From Steinernema hermaphroditum (taxonomy: Eukaryota; Nematoda; Chromadorea; Rhabditida; Steinernematidae): 64,000 nucleotides of DNA. Below are positions 1-11,066 of this stretch, piece by piece. Position 1 is the first letter of the stretch. Every line of letters starts with the position of its first letter. The notes under the pieces were generated by a model. That model searched no databases. It was not told where the DNA came from and saw only the letters and a program-made list of their open reading frames with translations. A program made the translations under genes and the position numbers. The stretch covers positions 14,198,001 through 14,262,000 of the forward strand of contig CM059621.1 of NCBI GenBank assembly GCA_030435675.1, in the 5' to 3' direction.

Positions 1-226
1 GCTAATGTTTATCGCTAGAAATCGTGAGACTGCGTATATCTGAGTTTAGGAATATTTTTGCATTAAGCTCATAATCACCTTTCAGAATCCAACGTAGTCG
101 AAATGTTAAAATTTTGCTTCCACTCCTTTATGATCTATCTTTTAGATACTCTTTGCATCTCTACTGAAGACGTTATAAACAAATATAATGGTCACAAATA
201 TAAGCAACCAATAAAACGGCACGGTT

Positions 227-583
227 TCACAGCGACGGGCCAGATGATAGTCCGTTAGTGCTAAGTTGGACGAATACGGTGGGTGTGGAAGAATCACCCA
301 GCTCTTGGAGGGTGGAATGGACGGCTTTTACAATTTGGGGGTGGGTGATGGCATGCATAAGGATGACTTGCACTTTATGATTCAAGCTTTTCTGTTGGAT
401 TGCTTGGTTCAAACGATACAGCTGGTCAATGTACAAGTTGTGATCGCCCATCTTGTTCCGCTGCACCATTTCCCAGTGTAGCAAGCCTTCACAATCCCAC
501 CATGCAGAACACTTTTCAACACACGCGGCAGCACTTTGGCTTTTCTGGAGCGACTCATTGTTTTCTTTCCCTTTTAATGACAT
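227..583 (-). CDS. hypothetical protein, 118 aa
   Basis: A single open reading frame reads from an ATG (MSLKGKENNESL) to a stop, with balanced protein-like composition. It starts with a hydrophilic Gln/Ser-rich stretch and a short Cys/Trp segment (CVEKCSAWWDCEG), followed by a probably helical second half with several His and Leu residues. There is no signal peptide, membrane segment or recognised domain. The frame stays open 19 codons upstream of the chosen Met, so an in-frame upstream start at 640 is possible. I chose the internal Met because what precedes it reads like 5' UTR. I do not recognise a family and the gene could be a partial one. Confidence 0.4.
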   Translation of the reverse strand: MSLKGKENNESLQKSQSAAACVEKCSAWWDCEGLLHWEMVQRNKMGDHNLYIDQLYRLNQAIQQKSLNHKVQVILMHAITHPQIVKAVHSTLQELGDSSTPTVFVQLSTNGLSSGPSL

Positions 584-1440
584 ACAGGCATCACCTCTCA
601 TCGCCTGTGAGAATCCTGAAATTCGGGCACAGTATAGCATATTGCAGAGAAAATTGTTAGCTCACTATTGCAGAGCGGACGCAGATCTCTCAAATCTTAC
701 AATACGATTAGCGTTACAATAGTAAGGAATTACTGTAACAGCAGAGATTTAAAAAACGGACAGGACTTTCATACACACAAAAATTAAATATTATTCATCA
801 CGAAAACAACCGTAATGTCGTAATCCTTTGAAGATTTCTGTGTACAGGGCCGTTAACTCAAAATGCCTAGTTCACGATTTGGGTTATTGAGTTTCTTGGC
901 ATCAAGGTTCAGATATTGCGATTTTTGGGGACATTGTTGAAAGTCTTTGGTACCGTATGATTTTCGAACCGCAGATCTGAAGCGGAAATCTCAGTGTCTC
1001 CCACTGGTCTGACAGATTTCCTGATGATATTTTTTAGGGATGACACACTTCAAATCCTCTTTTAATTCAGTACTCTACGAATCCTACTATACTGCTATAT
1101 TATGTGATCATATTATCATCACCTCACACTTTTTTTGGAACTATCGGCCTATGTTCTAGTCTGTACTCCAATAGTTCTTAATTGTGAAATCCATAGAATT
1201 TCCCATCATAGTTGCTTACGTGTAGTGTGGAAAACATGCGATGCCTACAAACCACAATTTTAGAAAAGCTATCCAGCACCAAGGAACGCAGAAAAAATAA
1301 AGGACATCCCTTTCACAACATCCCGTTCTGTTGTGCTGAGTGCAGAACGTCGAGCACAAAACAGACCTCGTTCGCAGAGCTGCGATGTCATAGTAAAGGG
1401 TAAACATGTCAGCCTGTGTTCTAGTTTGTGTTCCTTAGAG
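584..1440. other. intergenic, no gene seen
   Basis: AT-rich sequence with only short open frames on either strand. I see no RNA gene, tandem array or clear element. Confidence 0.5.
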
Positions 1441-1448
1441 TATAAAAG
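1441..1448 (+). promoter_or_regulatory. TATA box of the dehydrogenase gene
   Basis: TATAAAAG lies 38 bases before the ATG of the short-chain dehydrogenase. It has the form and distance of a metazoan core promoter with a very short 5' UTR. Confidence 0.6.
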
Positions 1449-1478
1449 ATCGGAAAGGCGCCACTTCTGCACCCAACA

Positions 1479-2439
1479 ATGAAGTTCTCCGGCAAAGTAG
1501 CGATCATCACTGGCTCCACGAGCGGAATCGGCCAGGCCACGGCGCTTCTTCTGGCCGCCGAAGGCGCCAAAGTCGTCATCCATGGACGCTCCGCTGAGAA
1601 GATCGAGGTAACTGGTACTGTAGACTCATCCGCTGATATATCGTCTTAAGGCCACTTTGAAAATGCTGAAGGAGAAGGGCGTCAGAGTCGAGAACGTCCT
1701 GGCCATCCAGGGAGAGATCCAAGACGACAAACTCATCGAGTATCTCGTAGAAAGAACAGTCATAAAATTTGGAAAAATCGACATTTTGATCAACAACGCC
1801 GGTCTAGGTGGCGCTCCCAAGATGGACCCGGCTTCGATGAAAAGCTATGATCTTCTTCAGGACGTGAATGTCAAGAGGTACTTGTCGGTCACATTGCCCC
1901 TCCTATTAGATCCTTTCAGCGTCATTAAGCTGACAAACCTTGTCCTTCCCTATCTCCAGAAGACGAAGGGAAACATCGTGAACGTCAGCAGCGTGCTCTC
2001 CTACTATCCCGTATGGGTTCCCATCCAAATGACGGTCTTTATGCCACATTTAGGCGCCAACTCTCCTTTATTACGCGATGTCCAAAGCCGCCCTCGACCA
2101 TTACATGAGATCGTCAGTTGAAACGTTCGCCAAGAAAGGAGTCAGAATCAACAACATCAAGTAGGTCCATGCGTGTCGTCGAGGCATACAAGCTGGCTTC
2201 TTAGTCCCGGCTACATCAAGACGGACTTCCTCAGTCAGATGGATGTGCCGGCCGATATCCAGCAGCATCTCGCCAACACCTACAACACGATCCATCCGCT
2301 CGGCCGTGGCGGGGTGCCTTCGGATGTGGCGAAGCCGATCGCCTTCTTAGCCAGCGACGACGCTGGCTACGTGAACGGAATCACGTTGACCGTCGATGGA
2401 GGTCAAGCACTTAAGACCAATCTGACCCATCTTAACTGA
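1479..2439 (+). CDS. short-chain dehydrogenase/reductase (classical SDR), 262 aa
   Basis: NAD(P)-dependent oxidoreductase of the classical SDR family. Exons are 1479-1607, 1651-1877, 1920-2010, 2054-2160 and 2205-2439, with introns of 42-44 bp; they total 263 codons including the stop. The cofactor-binding TGSTSGIG motif is at residues 11-18. NNAG follows in exon 2, the catalytic Ser is in NIVNVSS, and the YAMSK active-site Tyr/Lys pair is in exon 4. The C-terminus has the usual NPGYIKTDF and YVNGITLTVDGG. It has the length expected of a soluble cytosolic SDR of the nematode dhs type. The substrate cannot be told from sequence. A rearranged inverted copy lies downstream at 3098-3778. Confidence 0.93.
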
Positions 2440-2572
2440 GAGAATAGCTTAAGAACTACTTGTTGAACAGTGAATCGAATTTTTTTATGTGTACTTTACT
2501 CGAAAATTTTTTTAGTAAATATCCATGTTTTCACTTTGTTTGTGCTAGCTTCTTTTGCGTCTTTCATTTGTG

Positions 2573-2850
2573 CCCCCAGCGATCGGTCGGGTCGTCCACT
2601 CGCTCTCTCTCTCTCTCTGAGGCTGTCTGAGCCGAATGAGTTGAGTGAGAGGTCGTTCTCGGTCGTCATTGGGGGCGCAATGATCGCTCCGGCTCCCAGA
2701 AGGCCTGGAACACCAGGGAGCCGTAGTTCCACCGTCTCGCCAAAAAGCCCGTCACGACCGGCCGACTTTACCCGCGCCGCCAGAGAAGCCGAAAAAGCGT
2801 TGCAACTCCGAAGTCCACGCCGCCAGCCGAACCGAAGATGACTCTCCGCT
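2573..2850 (-). repeat. interspersed repeat family RF1, copy 1
   Basis: GC-rich block containing a (CT)n run and the segments CAGAAGGCCTGGAACACC and GGAGCCGTAGTTCCACC. It reads as the reverse complement of the block at 58300-58560; related copies are at about 4935-5115 and 25480-25690. Open frames across it are not conserved between copies, so I treat it as a dispersed non-coding repeat of unknown class. Confidence 0.6.
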
Positions 2851-3097
2851 CCGTTGGCTCTGCTCCACCGCTATTCCACTTCCGGAATCCGCTCTTCACG
2901 ACTTCGATGCCCGCGCAAACTAATGGGAACGCTGCATTCTATTCGGATTCGTCTGCTCCACCGAAATCAGAAGAAAATCAGCGACCACGGTGTGACTCTG
3001 TTCTTCTTTGTGCATATATGAGACGTCCTGCACTGCGTAAGCCGTTGATTCGGGAAAATAAATCGTGTAAATCGTTATTGGCACAAGTTCATCTCGG

Positions 3098-3778
3098 AAG
3101 CGGCTTTGGGCATCATGTAGTAAAGGAGAGTTGATCAAAATGTCGATTTTTCCAAATTTTATGACTGTTCTCTCTACGAGATACTTGACGAGTTTGTCGT
3201 CTTGAAATCGTGTAAAGTTGTTGTTGAGCCATTATAAGATGTTTTTTGTTAGTGATCAATTTTTTGGATAGCACGAAAAAAATAACGGACGAATGTTGCA
3301 AAAGGGAGGATTTTTCATAGTACACGGTTAGAGATCGAATTTTTCATGGAATTTTGTTATTTCAGGAGATTTTGCGACACGATGTAGGTGGAGATTTAAA
3401 AAAATGAATATAAAAAGAGAACAGGCAAAATTTTTGTACAAAGAAAATGGATTCTTTTGGAATTTTTGTGGAAAGACAGAGAAATTTTTTTGGATTTGTT
3501 GGATTTTTATAGTACATGGTTAGAGATCGAATCTGCAGAATACGCACAAATTAAAGAATTCGCAGAAATTGAAGATACAGGTCGAAGATGGATTTTGTAA
3601 GTTTGTTATACTATATCGTAGTTGTTGATGGAAATGCTAAGTGCTGTTGTAAGTTATGCCGCCGGTCCTTATTTTTTGTCTTAGGGGGGGGGGGGGGGCT
3701 CAAGTTTGTTATATATCGTAGTCATGGATGGTCAGGACTTTCTCCACTTTGATGCCTTTCTCCTTCAGCATTTTCAAG
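3098..3778 (-). pseudogene. broken inverted copy of the short-chain dehydrogenase
   Basis: Two blocks match the dehydrogenase at 1479-2439 in reverse orientation: 3724-3778 matches the start of its exon 2, and about 3125-3205 matches the middle of exon 2. The second block runs directly into sequence resembling exon 4 (ACTACATGATGCCCAAAGCC against TTACGCGATGTCCAAAGCC), so exon 3 and the catalytic region are missing. About 520 bp of AT-rich sequence with a long G run interrupts the blocks. No frame survives, so it is a rearranged non-functional duplicate. Confidence 0.7.
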
Positions 3779-3793
3779 CCCTCTAACCCACAT

Positions 3794-3875
3794 GCAGTCA
3801 TGTCCGAGTGGTTAAGGAGATTGACTAGAAATCAATTGGGCTCTGCCCGCGTAGGTTCGAATCCTGCTGACTGCG
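3794..3875 (+). tRNA. tRNA-Ser (anticodon AGA)
   Basis: An 82-nt serine-type tRNA with a long variable arm. The acceptor arms GCAGTCA and TGACTGC pair perfectly over 7 bp, followed by discriminator G. The anticodon stem-loop is ATTGA-CTAGAAA-TCAAT, giving anticodon AGA. The T arm contains GGTTCGAATCC (B box) and the D arm TGGTTAAGG (A box). No CCA is encoded, as expected for a nuclear gene. Confidence 0.93.
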
Positions 3876-4281
3876 AATCATTTTTTTACATTTTTTTTCT
3901 GTTCTGGACCATTTTTGTGGGGACGATGAAATCTCTGTTTTTCATCTCTAATCGCTGCAATTTGATATTTTTGCAGATGACGATCTTGGTCCTCGACAGA
4001 TCCTCGTTCAGATCGTGTAGGCTTGTTATTGGCCTTCACATCACGCGGAATGCTCCATGTGAACAAGTTTTTTATTTGAAGTAGTTTATTGTATAGACTC
4101 GTGAATTCTCAAACAAAACAAACACGATATTCAACAGATAAAGGGAGTGCTGTGTGCAACGATGAACGATGGTGAAGCTATGAGGTAGTGCTAGCGAATG
4201 ACTTCTGGATGTGAAAGACTAAATATGTTTCTGATGCGTTCTAAACGGACTAAGAAGCTGTAGAATTACGACGGAATATGA
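3876..4281. other. intergenic, no gene seen
   Basis: T runs directly follow the tRNA (a plausible Pol III terminator). The rest is unremarkable sequence down to the 3' end of the convergent acidic-protein gene. Confidence 0.5.
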
Positions 4282-4740
4282 TTAGAGGAAGGGCATCCAG
4301 GAGGCGATGGTGCCGACGACTCCCTTCGCCTCCTCTGGCTTCTCTTCTTCTTCGTTCTCGACCATCTCGAAGTTGTCGGTTTCGTCCACTTCTTGGGGTT
4401 TAGGATCGGTTTTGGGTTCTTCACTAGGTGTCGCCTTAGGTTCTTTTTTGGAGACAGGCTTCTCCGAGGGCGTCTTCAACAAGCTGTCCTTCTTCTTAGA
4501 CCTGAGATATAGAATTGGGACCACCGGTTCCCGTTTGGGAAGTACGATATCGTCAGTCTCTTTCTTAACGACTACAGGCTTAGGTTTGACGGAGAAGGTA
4601 CACTTCGCCTTAGGAGTAGTGAGCTCCTTCAGTTCGCGTATCTCGGCCGCCTCCACGTCCAACTTAAGACGCTTCTTGCAGTCCTTCAGGTTCATCTGCC
4701 AGATCTCGTTATCGCTGATGAGCGAAAGGTTGTTCTTCAT
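4282..4740 (-). CDS. hypothetical acidic/lysine-rich protein, 152 aa
   Basis: Single-exon frame starting MKNNLSLISDNEIW. A TTTCAG acceptor lies 10 bases upstream of the ATG, as expected for trans-splicing, though a 5' exon cannot be excluded because the frame stays open to that acceptor. Residues 10-50 are probably helical. The middle is rich in Lys/Pro/Glu with repeated KPVSKKEPK- and EEPKTDPKP-like stretches. The C-terminal third is strongly acidic and ends in a short hydrophobic tail (VVGTIASWMPFL). It looks intrinsically disordered; no family recognised. Confidence 0.6.
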   Translation of the reverse strand: MKNNLSLISDNEIWQMNLKDCKKRLKLDVEAAEIRELKELTTPKAKCTFSVKPKPVVVKKETDDIVLPKREPVVPILYLRSKKKDSLLKTPSEKPVSKKEPKATPSEEPKTDPKPQEVDETDNFEMVENEEEEKPEEAKGVVGTIASWMPFL

Positions 4741-4934
4741 GAAGCAGGGACTGAAAGCACCAAAGTTACAACGACTTCTTTTTGTTTTGTACGCATTCTA
4801 TTTATTTTTGGATATGGCAGAATTTTCCATGTTTCTGACGACCGAACTTAGAGCTACCTAGCAAAGTGGGTTCATCTGCTTAACTATAACCGGTAGAGTT
4901 CAACTGATTCTACATGGCCACATTAATAAGCAAA

Positions 4935-5115
4935 TGAAAGAGTAACGCCTCGCCAAGAAGCCCGTTACCAAGTTAAGTTTGATCAGTGTTCCTATACGCA
5001 GCGGTGTTATGACATTTTTGGTATTCAATTTGTGCACCAGGGCAAGGATTCACTGTCATCGATCTGAGTCGGTGGCGATCGGTCGGTCGTTCGTGGCCGT
5101 CGCTGCTGGCACAAT
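4935..5115. repeat. repeat family RF1, degenerate copy
   Basis: Contains GCCTCGCCAAGAAGCCCGTTACC-like and GGCGATCGGTCGGTCGTTCG-like segments shared with the copies near 2573 and 58300. It is more diverged than those. Confidence 0.4.
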
Positions 5116-5354
5116 GATCGCCTTGGTGTGCTCTACCATCGTGCTACATCTGGATAGACCTTCTTTGTCGCTTCGAAGCGCGCTCACACTGAGGGGATAG
5201 CTGCCTTCGATTCCGACGTTGTGCCCTGCGCCGAAAAAGAAAGACCATCGAGCAAGCGGATTTCGTTTGTGGTCGAAAGGTCCTCAACCTCTGCTTCCCT
5301 ACTTCAGTGATCCCTCGATGTCTGCCTGCCTGTCACTGAACCAGCGACTCTTCT

Positions 5355-5395
5355 TCTGCCCGCGTAGGTTCGAATCCTGCTGACTGCGAATCATT
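5355..5395 (+). pseudogene. 3' part of tRNA-Ser(AGA), duplicated
   Basis: Forty-one bases identical to the 3' part of the tRNA at 3794-3875 plus its first trailer bases: variable arm, T arm with GGTTCGAATCC, and 3' acceptor strand. The 5' half with the anticodon is absent, so it cannot make a tRNA. Confidence 0.8.
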
Positions 5396-5537
5396 AAAAA
5401 AAATTTTTTTCCCATTTTTCATATACTATCAATTCCTTTGGACACACAGAAAATCAGAACACAGAATATCTTCATACGAGTCACCGTTCATTGCTTCAGC
5501 CTTTCATGAGCTTTTAGCATTTAGATAATTTTTGTTA

Positions 5538-8500
5538 TTACTGCAAACTTGGTAAACAATTAGAGATGGACATGACAGAAAAAAATAAAAACATGAAGTA
5601 TCCTTCTAAATTTTTGAATAAACATACACTGAAATATTGCCCGTATTTCTTTTTTCATTTCATCCCGTGTATTTATGACCTGGTTATGTTATGCAACATA
5701 CCTGCAGACAGTGCGCTTTCCCGAGTCGACAAGCCAGTTCTGAGTGGTGTGGGTCTCGCAGAGAGCGCAAGGAGGCTGCAAATTCCTTTTTTGTTGCGTT
5801 ATTCTCAAACTCAAACCCTTACATTGATGAGCGTCTCAACCCCAAAGTATCCGTCGGCGGCAACGGGCCGAGGTCGTCCAAAGCGCCATTCATAAATTCC
5901 ACAACGGCTGAAACGTTCCTTAGCACCGATCACTGTCTACCGCAACCCACTTGCATAGGTACTCGCCCCTCTTGTTCTTCTTCCACATGGTGGGGAGACT
6001 CTCGTAGCAGTTGTAGCACGAGATCTCCTTCTCCTCCTCCTCCTTGGCCTTCTTCCTCGCCCTCTCCTTCCTCATGTCCTCCAGGGCGTGTTCTACCTCT
6101 CGCGGCGAGAGTCCTTGACGCATCAGCTTCATCTTCGTCTTCTCCTCTTCCACCGAGTGCACACAACAGGGGCTGAATGTGGCGCTTTATGAAGACCCCG
6201 GTTTGAGGTGCTTACAAGTAGCGAACGTTGTCGTTCTTGATGGATCGGACGTCGGGGCAGAAGGGGCACAGCACCTCGACGTTGTTCTTCTTGCAGTCGT
6301 GGCAGATCTCCTTCTCGCCCTGCTTAGGCCGCAGCTTCGTGAAACACAATTTGCATTTTCTCTGGAAGTGGGTCATTGGAGGGAACGGAAATGGATATTT
6401 CTTTTAATTTTTTGCGTATAAATGCTGTGATATCGATATTTCTAATTCTTGGCTGATCGTTCCCTCAGTACAAGAAGTCACTGACCATGTGCATGTAATT
6501 TTTGCGTGTTAATGTTACATTCTCTCAGCATAAAAAGTAGATTCATTATTTTTACATCATTGCGCCCACAACATTAGCATTTGATTATCCAACTCTTACT
6601 TTTTCTAACGTTGGAAGCATGACACAAGCAGTTATGTTTAACCGCGAATTTTGCATACCACTCATGACTCGCATTATCGATTAGCCTACAAACAGATCCA
6701 TTATTTTTGCATCTTTCCGTTTATAGGATTAGCATTTGGTCATTTCTGTTCTACGACAAAATCTTGACTCACCGTGCTGGAGAGGGAGACGGCTCTCTCC
6801 GACAGAAGGAAAGCTTGCGCAGCCGACTTCACGTCCTTCGGAAGAGTGAACTTGTACGCACAAGCGGCACTGAAACGTTTTACAATGGAGATAATATTTG
6901 ACAGAGGTGTTATATTCCAGTATCTTTAACCGTTAATGTCGGCTAGATGATGAACTCTATGAGTCAATTAGGCTCTTTGAGGTATTAGACAATGAGCAAA
7001 AATGAGTACTAAGCTCATCATCGAGCTTCACTAAGAAATGCCTCGTTTTATGACATTCTTTGGATCAAGGATAACTATGTCTAGTCTACCCAGAGGCTCA
7101 GGTTAAAGGCACAGACTTAGAAAATTTAAGCGAGCGGGCTACTTTTTGCTTAAAGAGTCGTAGATTATACAGTGTTGGAAATAATGATAGCTTTTTTCAT
7201 GACTTTCTTTTTTCACATGCAATCGATATTTTGCGCGTTCTTTCCGGTGGTGAAAACCGCATTTTGCGAACGTACTTGGTCCGTTATGACCTAAAAACCG
7301 AGTGCGGCTATCATTATTTCAAGCACTATACATTTTTGGTTTTCAAGGAAAGGGACTTTTTAGGATAAACACCAGTCAATATGAAAGATGATTTAATCGC
7401 ATTATACCCACGTGTGAAAGCGGTTAATGGTTGTACTATGCACATTTTTGATAAGTTGCATTTCACTCGACATCTTTGCTAGGAGGTGTTTGGATTAAAA
7501 GAGTTTCTTCTGACTGAAATGAGGTTTTTTAACGAACTACTGTTCTGACGGTTTTCTTCAAAAGAGTTATTTTCTCAAATTGGTTAAGTGGATATCGTTT
7601 TTGAATGTCTGAGAGAGTCGCTGCGCCATGTAAAGGACGGCTGAACCGAGCGCGGCTATCATTATTTCCAGCGCCGTATATATCGAATAATTAATTAGCT
7701 ATTTCGTCGTACCGATGTCGTGCCCTTCGCCGAAGAAAGAAGAGAAGCAGCAACAACGCTGATATACGGTTCTTTATTGTTCATTTTGAGATTTCTTACA
7801 TGGTGAATGTCATTGAGTCAAGAGTAAATGTAATGTAATTAGCTATTTTCGGTGCATCTTGGTTTCGTTCGTAGCCGCCGTTTCCCGTTCACGATGCAGG
7901 TCATCGGGTATTTTTTGACCCAGGGGTTTTTTTTTTTAACTTCAATTGGTGTTTCTGTATGATTTTTGATTAGATATTGAGGTTTCTTATCGCGTTATTC
8001 ATCGGGAATATAAAATATGTAACTATATGAATTTTTGAGAACACAAAAAAAGAACACCAATATGATGTTTCGCCAATAATCCTTAAGTCATATTGTTTAT
8101 CAATAATGCAAACTGGTAAATTTGGCTACTTCCACCGTAGCCAAACTCATTCATAGGGTGCTAGTTTGTACAACATTTGTATAACGTACGTGAGAATATA
8201 AGAACATACATAAAAGAATTTTTGGCAAGGAAATGTCATCTCTAATCATATAAATTGACGCTTTAAGTATAGCTCTTTTATCCACAAAGCTTTTTTATCC
8301 CTTTTATCTTTATATTAGATCTCTATAAGATCTCTTTTATCTCTATAATAGATCTTAGATCCACAACTTTAAGTAGAGATTACTTGAGAATTGTTTTATG
8401 TGTTTAAAGTGTTCAAAGTGCTTTTAACTGTTGCTTCACCCTTCAGCTGAAAAATATCATGTGCGTTTGCGTGTGGTTCACATTTTCAAATTGTCTGTAA

Positions 8501-10027
8501 ATTTTGATTTTTTTAAGAATTCAACGTGGCCGGCCTTTTTCATCTGATTTAGCACGTTGAACACGTCCAGTATGCATGTTCGGACAATTCGCTTTTGGAC
8601 TTTAAATGCATCAAATACGTTTCCCCTTCACTTTAGAAACTTTTTTGTGTGTTGTTATTTTAAGTCTCACTTACTCGCAGAAATACTGTCCGCTCTTCTT
8701 GTTGGACAGCCACACTTCCGACATTTCCATGTTGATCACCTCGCGGCAGGCGGTGCAGAAGTGCTTCCTCAAGGAGCTGTGGTTAGTCATCTTTCGGCAA
8801 CACTCACTAAATGGACCATTAATTTTCGGATTTTAAGCCAGGAACTCACAGACAGAACCAGTCGTTTCCATTCGATTTGCAGAGTTTGCATTTGGTAGCT
8901 TCCTTGTGTACGACAGCCTGAAAATGGTCACAAAGCTTTGATCGGGCACATGGTTACCGTTTCTGATATTTATCATATGCCTTTGTCTTCATATCTTTGA
9001 GTATTTTTGTGTCGTTGTTAGAATTACAAATTAATGTTTGAAATTATGTTAAAGTATGAAATTAAAGCATACAGCAGATTGATCCTACTAACAAGAATAT
9101 CTTCGTTTCTTTTGGTCATCTTGGCCAGACTACATGAAACTACGTTTTTACAAAGCAACTCCCCATAACCTCCTCTGACTCCAGATTTACTGATTGGCAG
9201 ACTATTCATATTTCTTTCCTATTTTTGAGTTCGTGCTTTTCTTGAAACACTGAATTTTCTGCTATTTCTGAAGGTATTCATAGATTTTGAGTATTTTTTT
9301 GTCTTTTTCAAGCTCAAGCGCAATTTCTGAAAGTGAAACATGTGCCAGATTTAGCTTCTAGATTGATGACAGATTGGCATATCGTTTCTACAACAGTATC
9401 CTTTCTTCTGGCCATTCTAGCTAAGTACAGCTATATCTTTCACTAAGCAAGTCCTCATAACCTGACAGTTCTGACTTCATATCGATATATTGGTAGATTC
9501 GCGGACTATTCATATTTCTTTCTTATTTTTTATCCTTTATGGATGGAACTTATTGTATACAACTGCAACCGTGAGACGGTTGAAAGCTCGGCTGAACCGC
9601 CCACCTCTAATTTGCGATAATGAGATTTTTCAAAAAAGCGATAACGAGATTTTTCAAAAATAATCGTCCAATCTGATATATGCAAACTCATATCGATGTT
9701 AAACGCAGAGTACACTATTCAGTTGAAGTGAAATGAAATGTGGCTTCATTTTTGATGAAAACGGAAGCTGGAATGGCTTGGTGCTATCGTTGTCATAAGT
9801 TATGGTATAATTAGTATTTTTGCATAATAGGACTATCTCAAACCATGAAAAAAATGTGCGTGCGTATTTTTTGAATTATCCAAAAAAGTCTTCTCTGCAG
9901 TGCACTTTAGCAGAGAAGCCAATAATTGTGAATCGATAGAATCGATCCTTTTTTGGGAGTCAAAAACAATGTTATCTGTTTATTCCGGCGTCCTTACCTT
10001 CTCCGTTTGCTCGCGTCGCGCATCCAT
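5538..10027 (-). CDS. multi-finger GATA-type zinc-finger protein, 314 aa
   Basis: Probable DNA-binding transcription factor. Exons read downward: 10027-9998, 8917-8850, 8806-8675, 6869-6773, 6361-6216, 6172-5951, 5907-5823, 5775-5702 and 5628-5538. All phases agree and they total 945 nt. Two segments have exact GATA-finger spacing C-x2-C-x17-C-x2-C: Cys210/213/231/234 (with Trp221 and LCNRCGIY) and Cys262/265/283/286 (with Trp273). Further Cys pairs at 20/23, 32/35, 50/53, 76/80, 112/115, 129/132 and 141/144 look like diverged copies of the same unit. An Arg/Lys/Glu helix (about residues 165-207) precedes the first canonical finger. Introns of 1.8 kb and 1.1 kb hold repeats. The basic arm normally found after a GATA finger is weak, so DNA binding is inferred. 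The extreme 3' exon is the least certain. Confidence 0.75.
7168..7330. mobile_element. Tc1/mariner-like MITE in the large intron
   Basis: About 160 bp bounded by TA and by inverted ends: left CAGTGTTGGAAATAATGATAGC-like, right ending GCTATCATTATTTCAAGCACT. A second copy of just one end (GCTATCATTATTTCCAG) lies near 7655. There is no coding capacity. Confidence 0.6.
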
Positions 10028-10560
10028 CGTCGTCTCTCCGAAAGCGCCTTCCGACTCGAAACGCCTAAAGCAACGCTGCCGATGAAAATAACTTTGCAAC
10101 AACTCCGCCAGCTGATCGCATCAGCTGTATAGCGCGGCGAAATCGCGAATTTCGACGTCGCCGTCGCGAGCCGGCTCTGTTTACAACGCCGCGCAGCGCA
10201 CGCCGAAACACTCAGATGCAGACATACAGACAGACAGCTGGTGGCTGCGTGCTTCCGACCGGCCGCGCTGCAAACTAGTAGATGGGGAGGGGAGCGGAAC
10301 ATCGAACGTGGGGGATGGGCTGGGACCTGGAGGTGCTCGGACACTTGGCCGAAGAGGTCAGTGGCGACGTGGCCGCCGATCGATGCGCCGGCGGTGGTCA
10401 AAGCCGGACGACGCGAGTCGCTCGGCTTGGAGGCGAAGGACGCGGCGACGACGCCAATTAACAAACAAACGAGAGGATGGGACGGCGCAGTTCAAGGAGG
10501 TCGCTGTCGGGGCAAGCATGCACTCGGAATGCACTTTCGTTAACTCGTAAATTGGGATTC
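10028..10560 (-). promoter_or_regulatory. GC-rich upstream region of the multi-finger GATA gene
   Basis: The sequence directly before the first exon is much richer in G+C than its surroundings and open in several frames on both strands, with none clearly coding. Its position suggests a promoter region. No TATA box is obvious. Confidence 0.35.
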
Positions 10561-10734
10561 GAATATTGAAATTATGTTTCCACGGGAATGTATTTATGTA
10601 AAGCATGGAGTGTAAAGGAATTTTAGTTTTATTCAGCCAGGTTACGTGTGGATCTTGTGAATAGGGTGAGGGAGAACGCAACATTTTTTGTACTTTTTAA
10701 AATGACTGAGGCCGTGAGCACGAGATCGGTCACA

Positions 10735-10870
10735 TTCGATCATTCGAGACTCCAGACAGAATGAGGGCTGAACCCACCGATTACAAATCAAACGAACCAC
10801 ACAGAGTGCCCGCTTCACTGCCACTATGCCTTCGGGATCCACCAATTGTCTGTTGGGTTAGATTGGAATA
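10735..10870 (-). repeat. tRNA-derived SINE, copy 1
   Basis: On the minus strand it carries a tRNA-like stretch with GATTTGTAATCGGTGGGTTC and an A-box-like CATAGTGGCAGTG. It shares this with copies at 20043-20225 and 20725-20790. The T-arm/B-box segment reads GGTTCAACGCC in the better-kept copies. Several bases are lost from the T arm here, so this copy is decayed. Confidence 0.5.
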
Positions 10871-10965
10871 CACATTCTCTGGATTCTTTGATCACCAATC
10901 TCCCACAGGTATTGGTCTTTTCACCGTCAGGCCTTCCGTATGTTTACTGCCGGTAATCTATTGGT

Positions 10966-11020
10966 ATCTTGCCGCCCGCGGGGCTACATTGGCTTTTAGT
11001 GGAGGGTGCGAATTCGCCGC
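10966..11020 (-). repeat. single unit of the CCCTGCGGGCGGC repeat family
   Basis: CTTGCCGCCCGCGGGGCTAC, then TTGGCTTTTAGT and GGAGGGTGCGAATTCGC, is the reverse complement of the first unit of the array at 41640-41905. Confidence 0.6.
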
Positions 11021-11066
11021 GTTTATATGCATCGGGAAAATGTTTGTGTACATCCAGCAACCAGTT

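Noticed and set aside
1216..1583. overlapping frames before the dehydrogenase
   Set aside because: They overlap its TATA box and first exon antisense; no independent support.
10241..10543. 100-codon plus-strand frame and overlapping frames on both strands
   Set aside because: The block is GC-rich and open in four frames at once; Arg/Ala/Gly-rich translations lack protein pattern. It lies just upstream of the GATA gene start and looks like promoter DNA.
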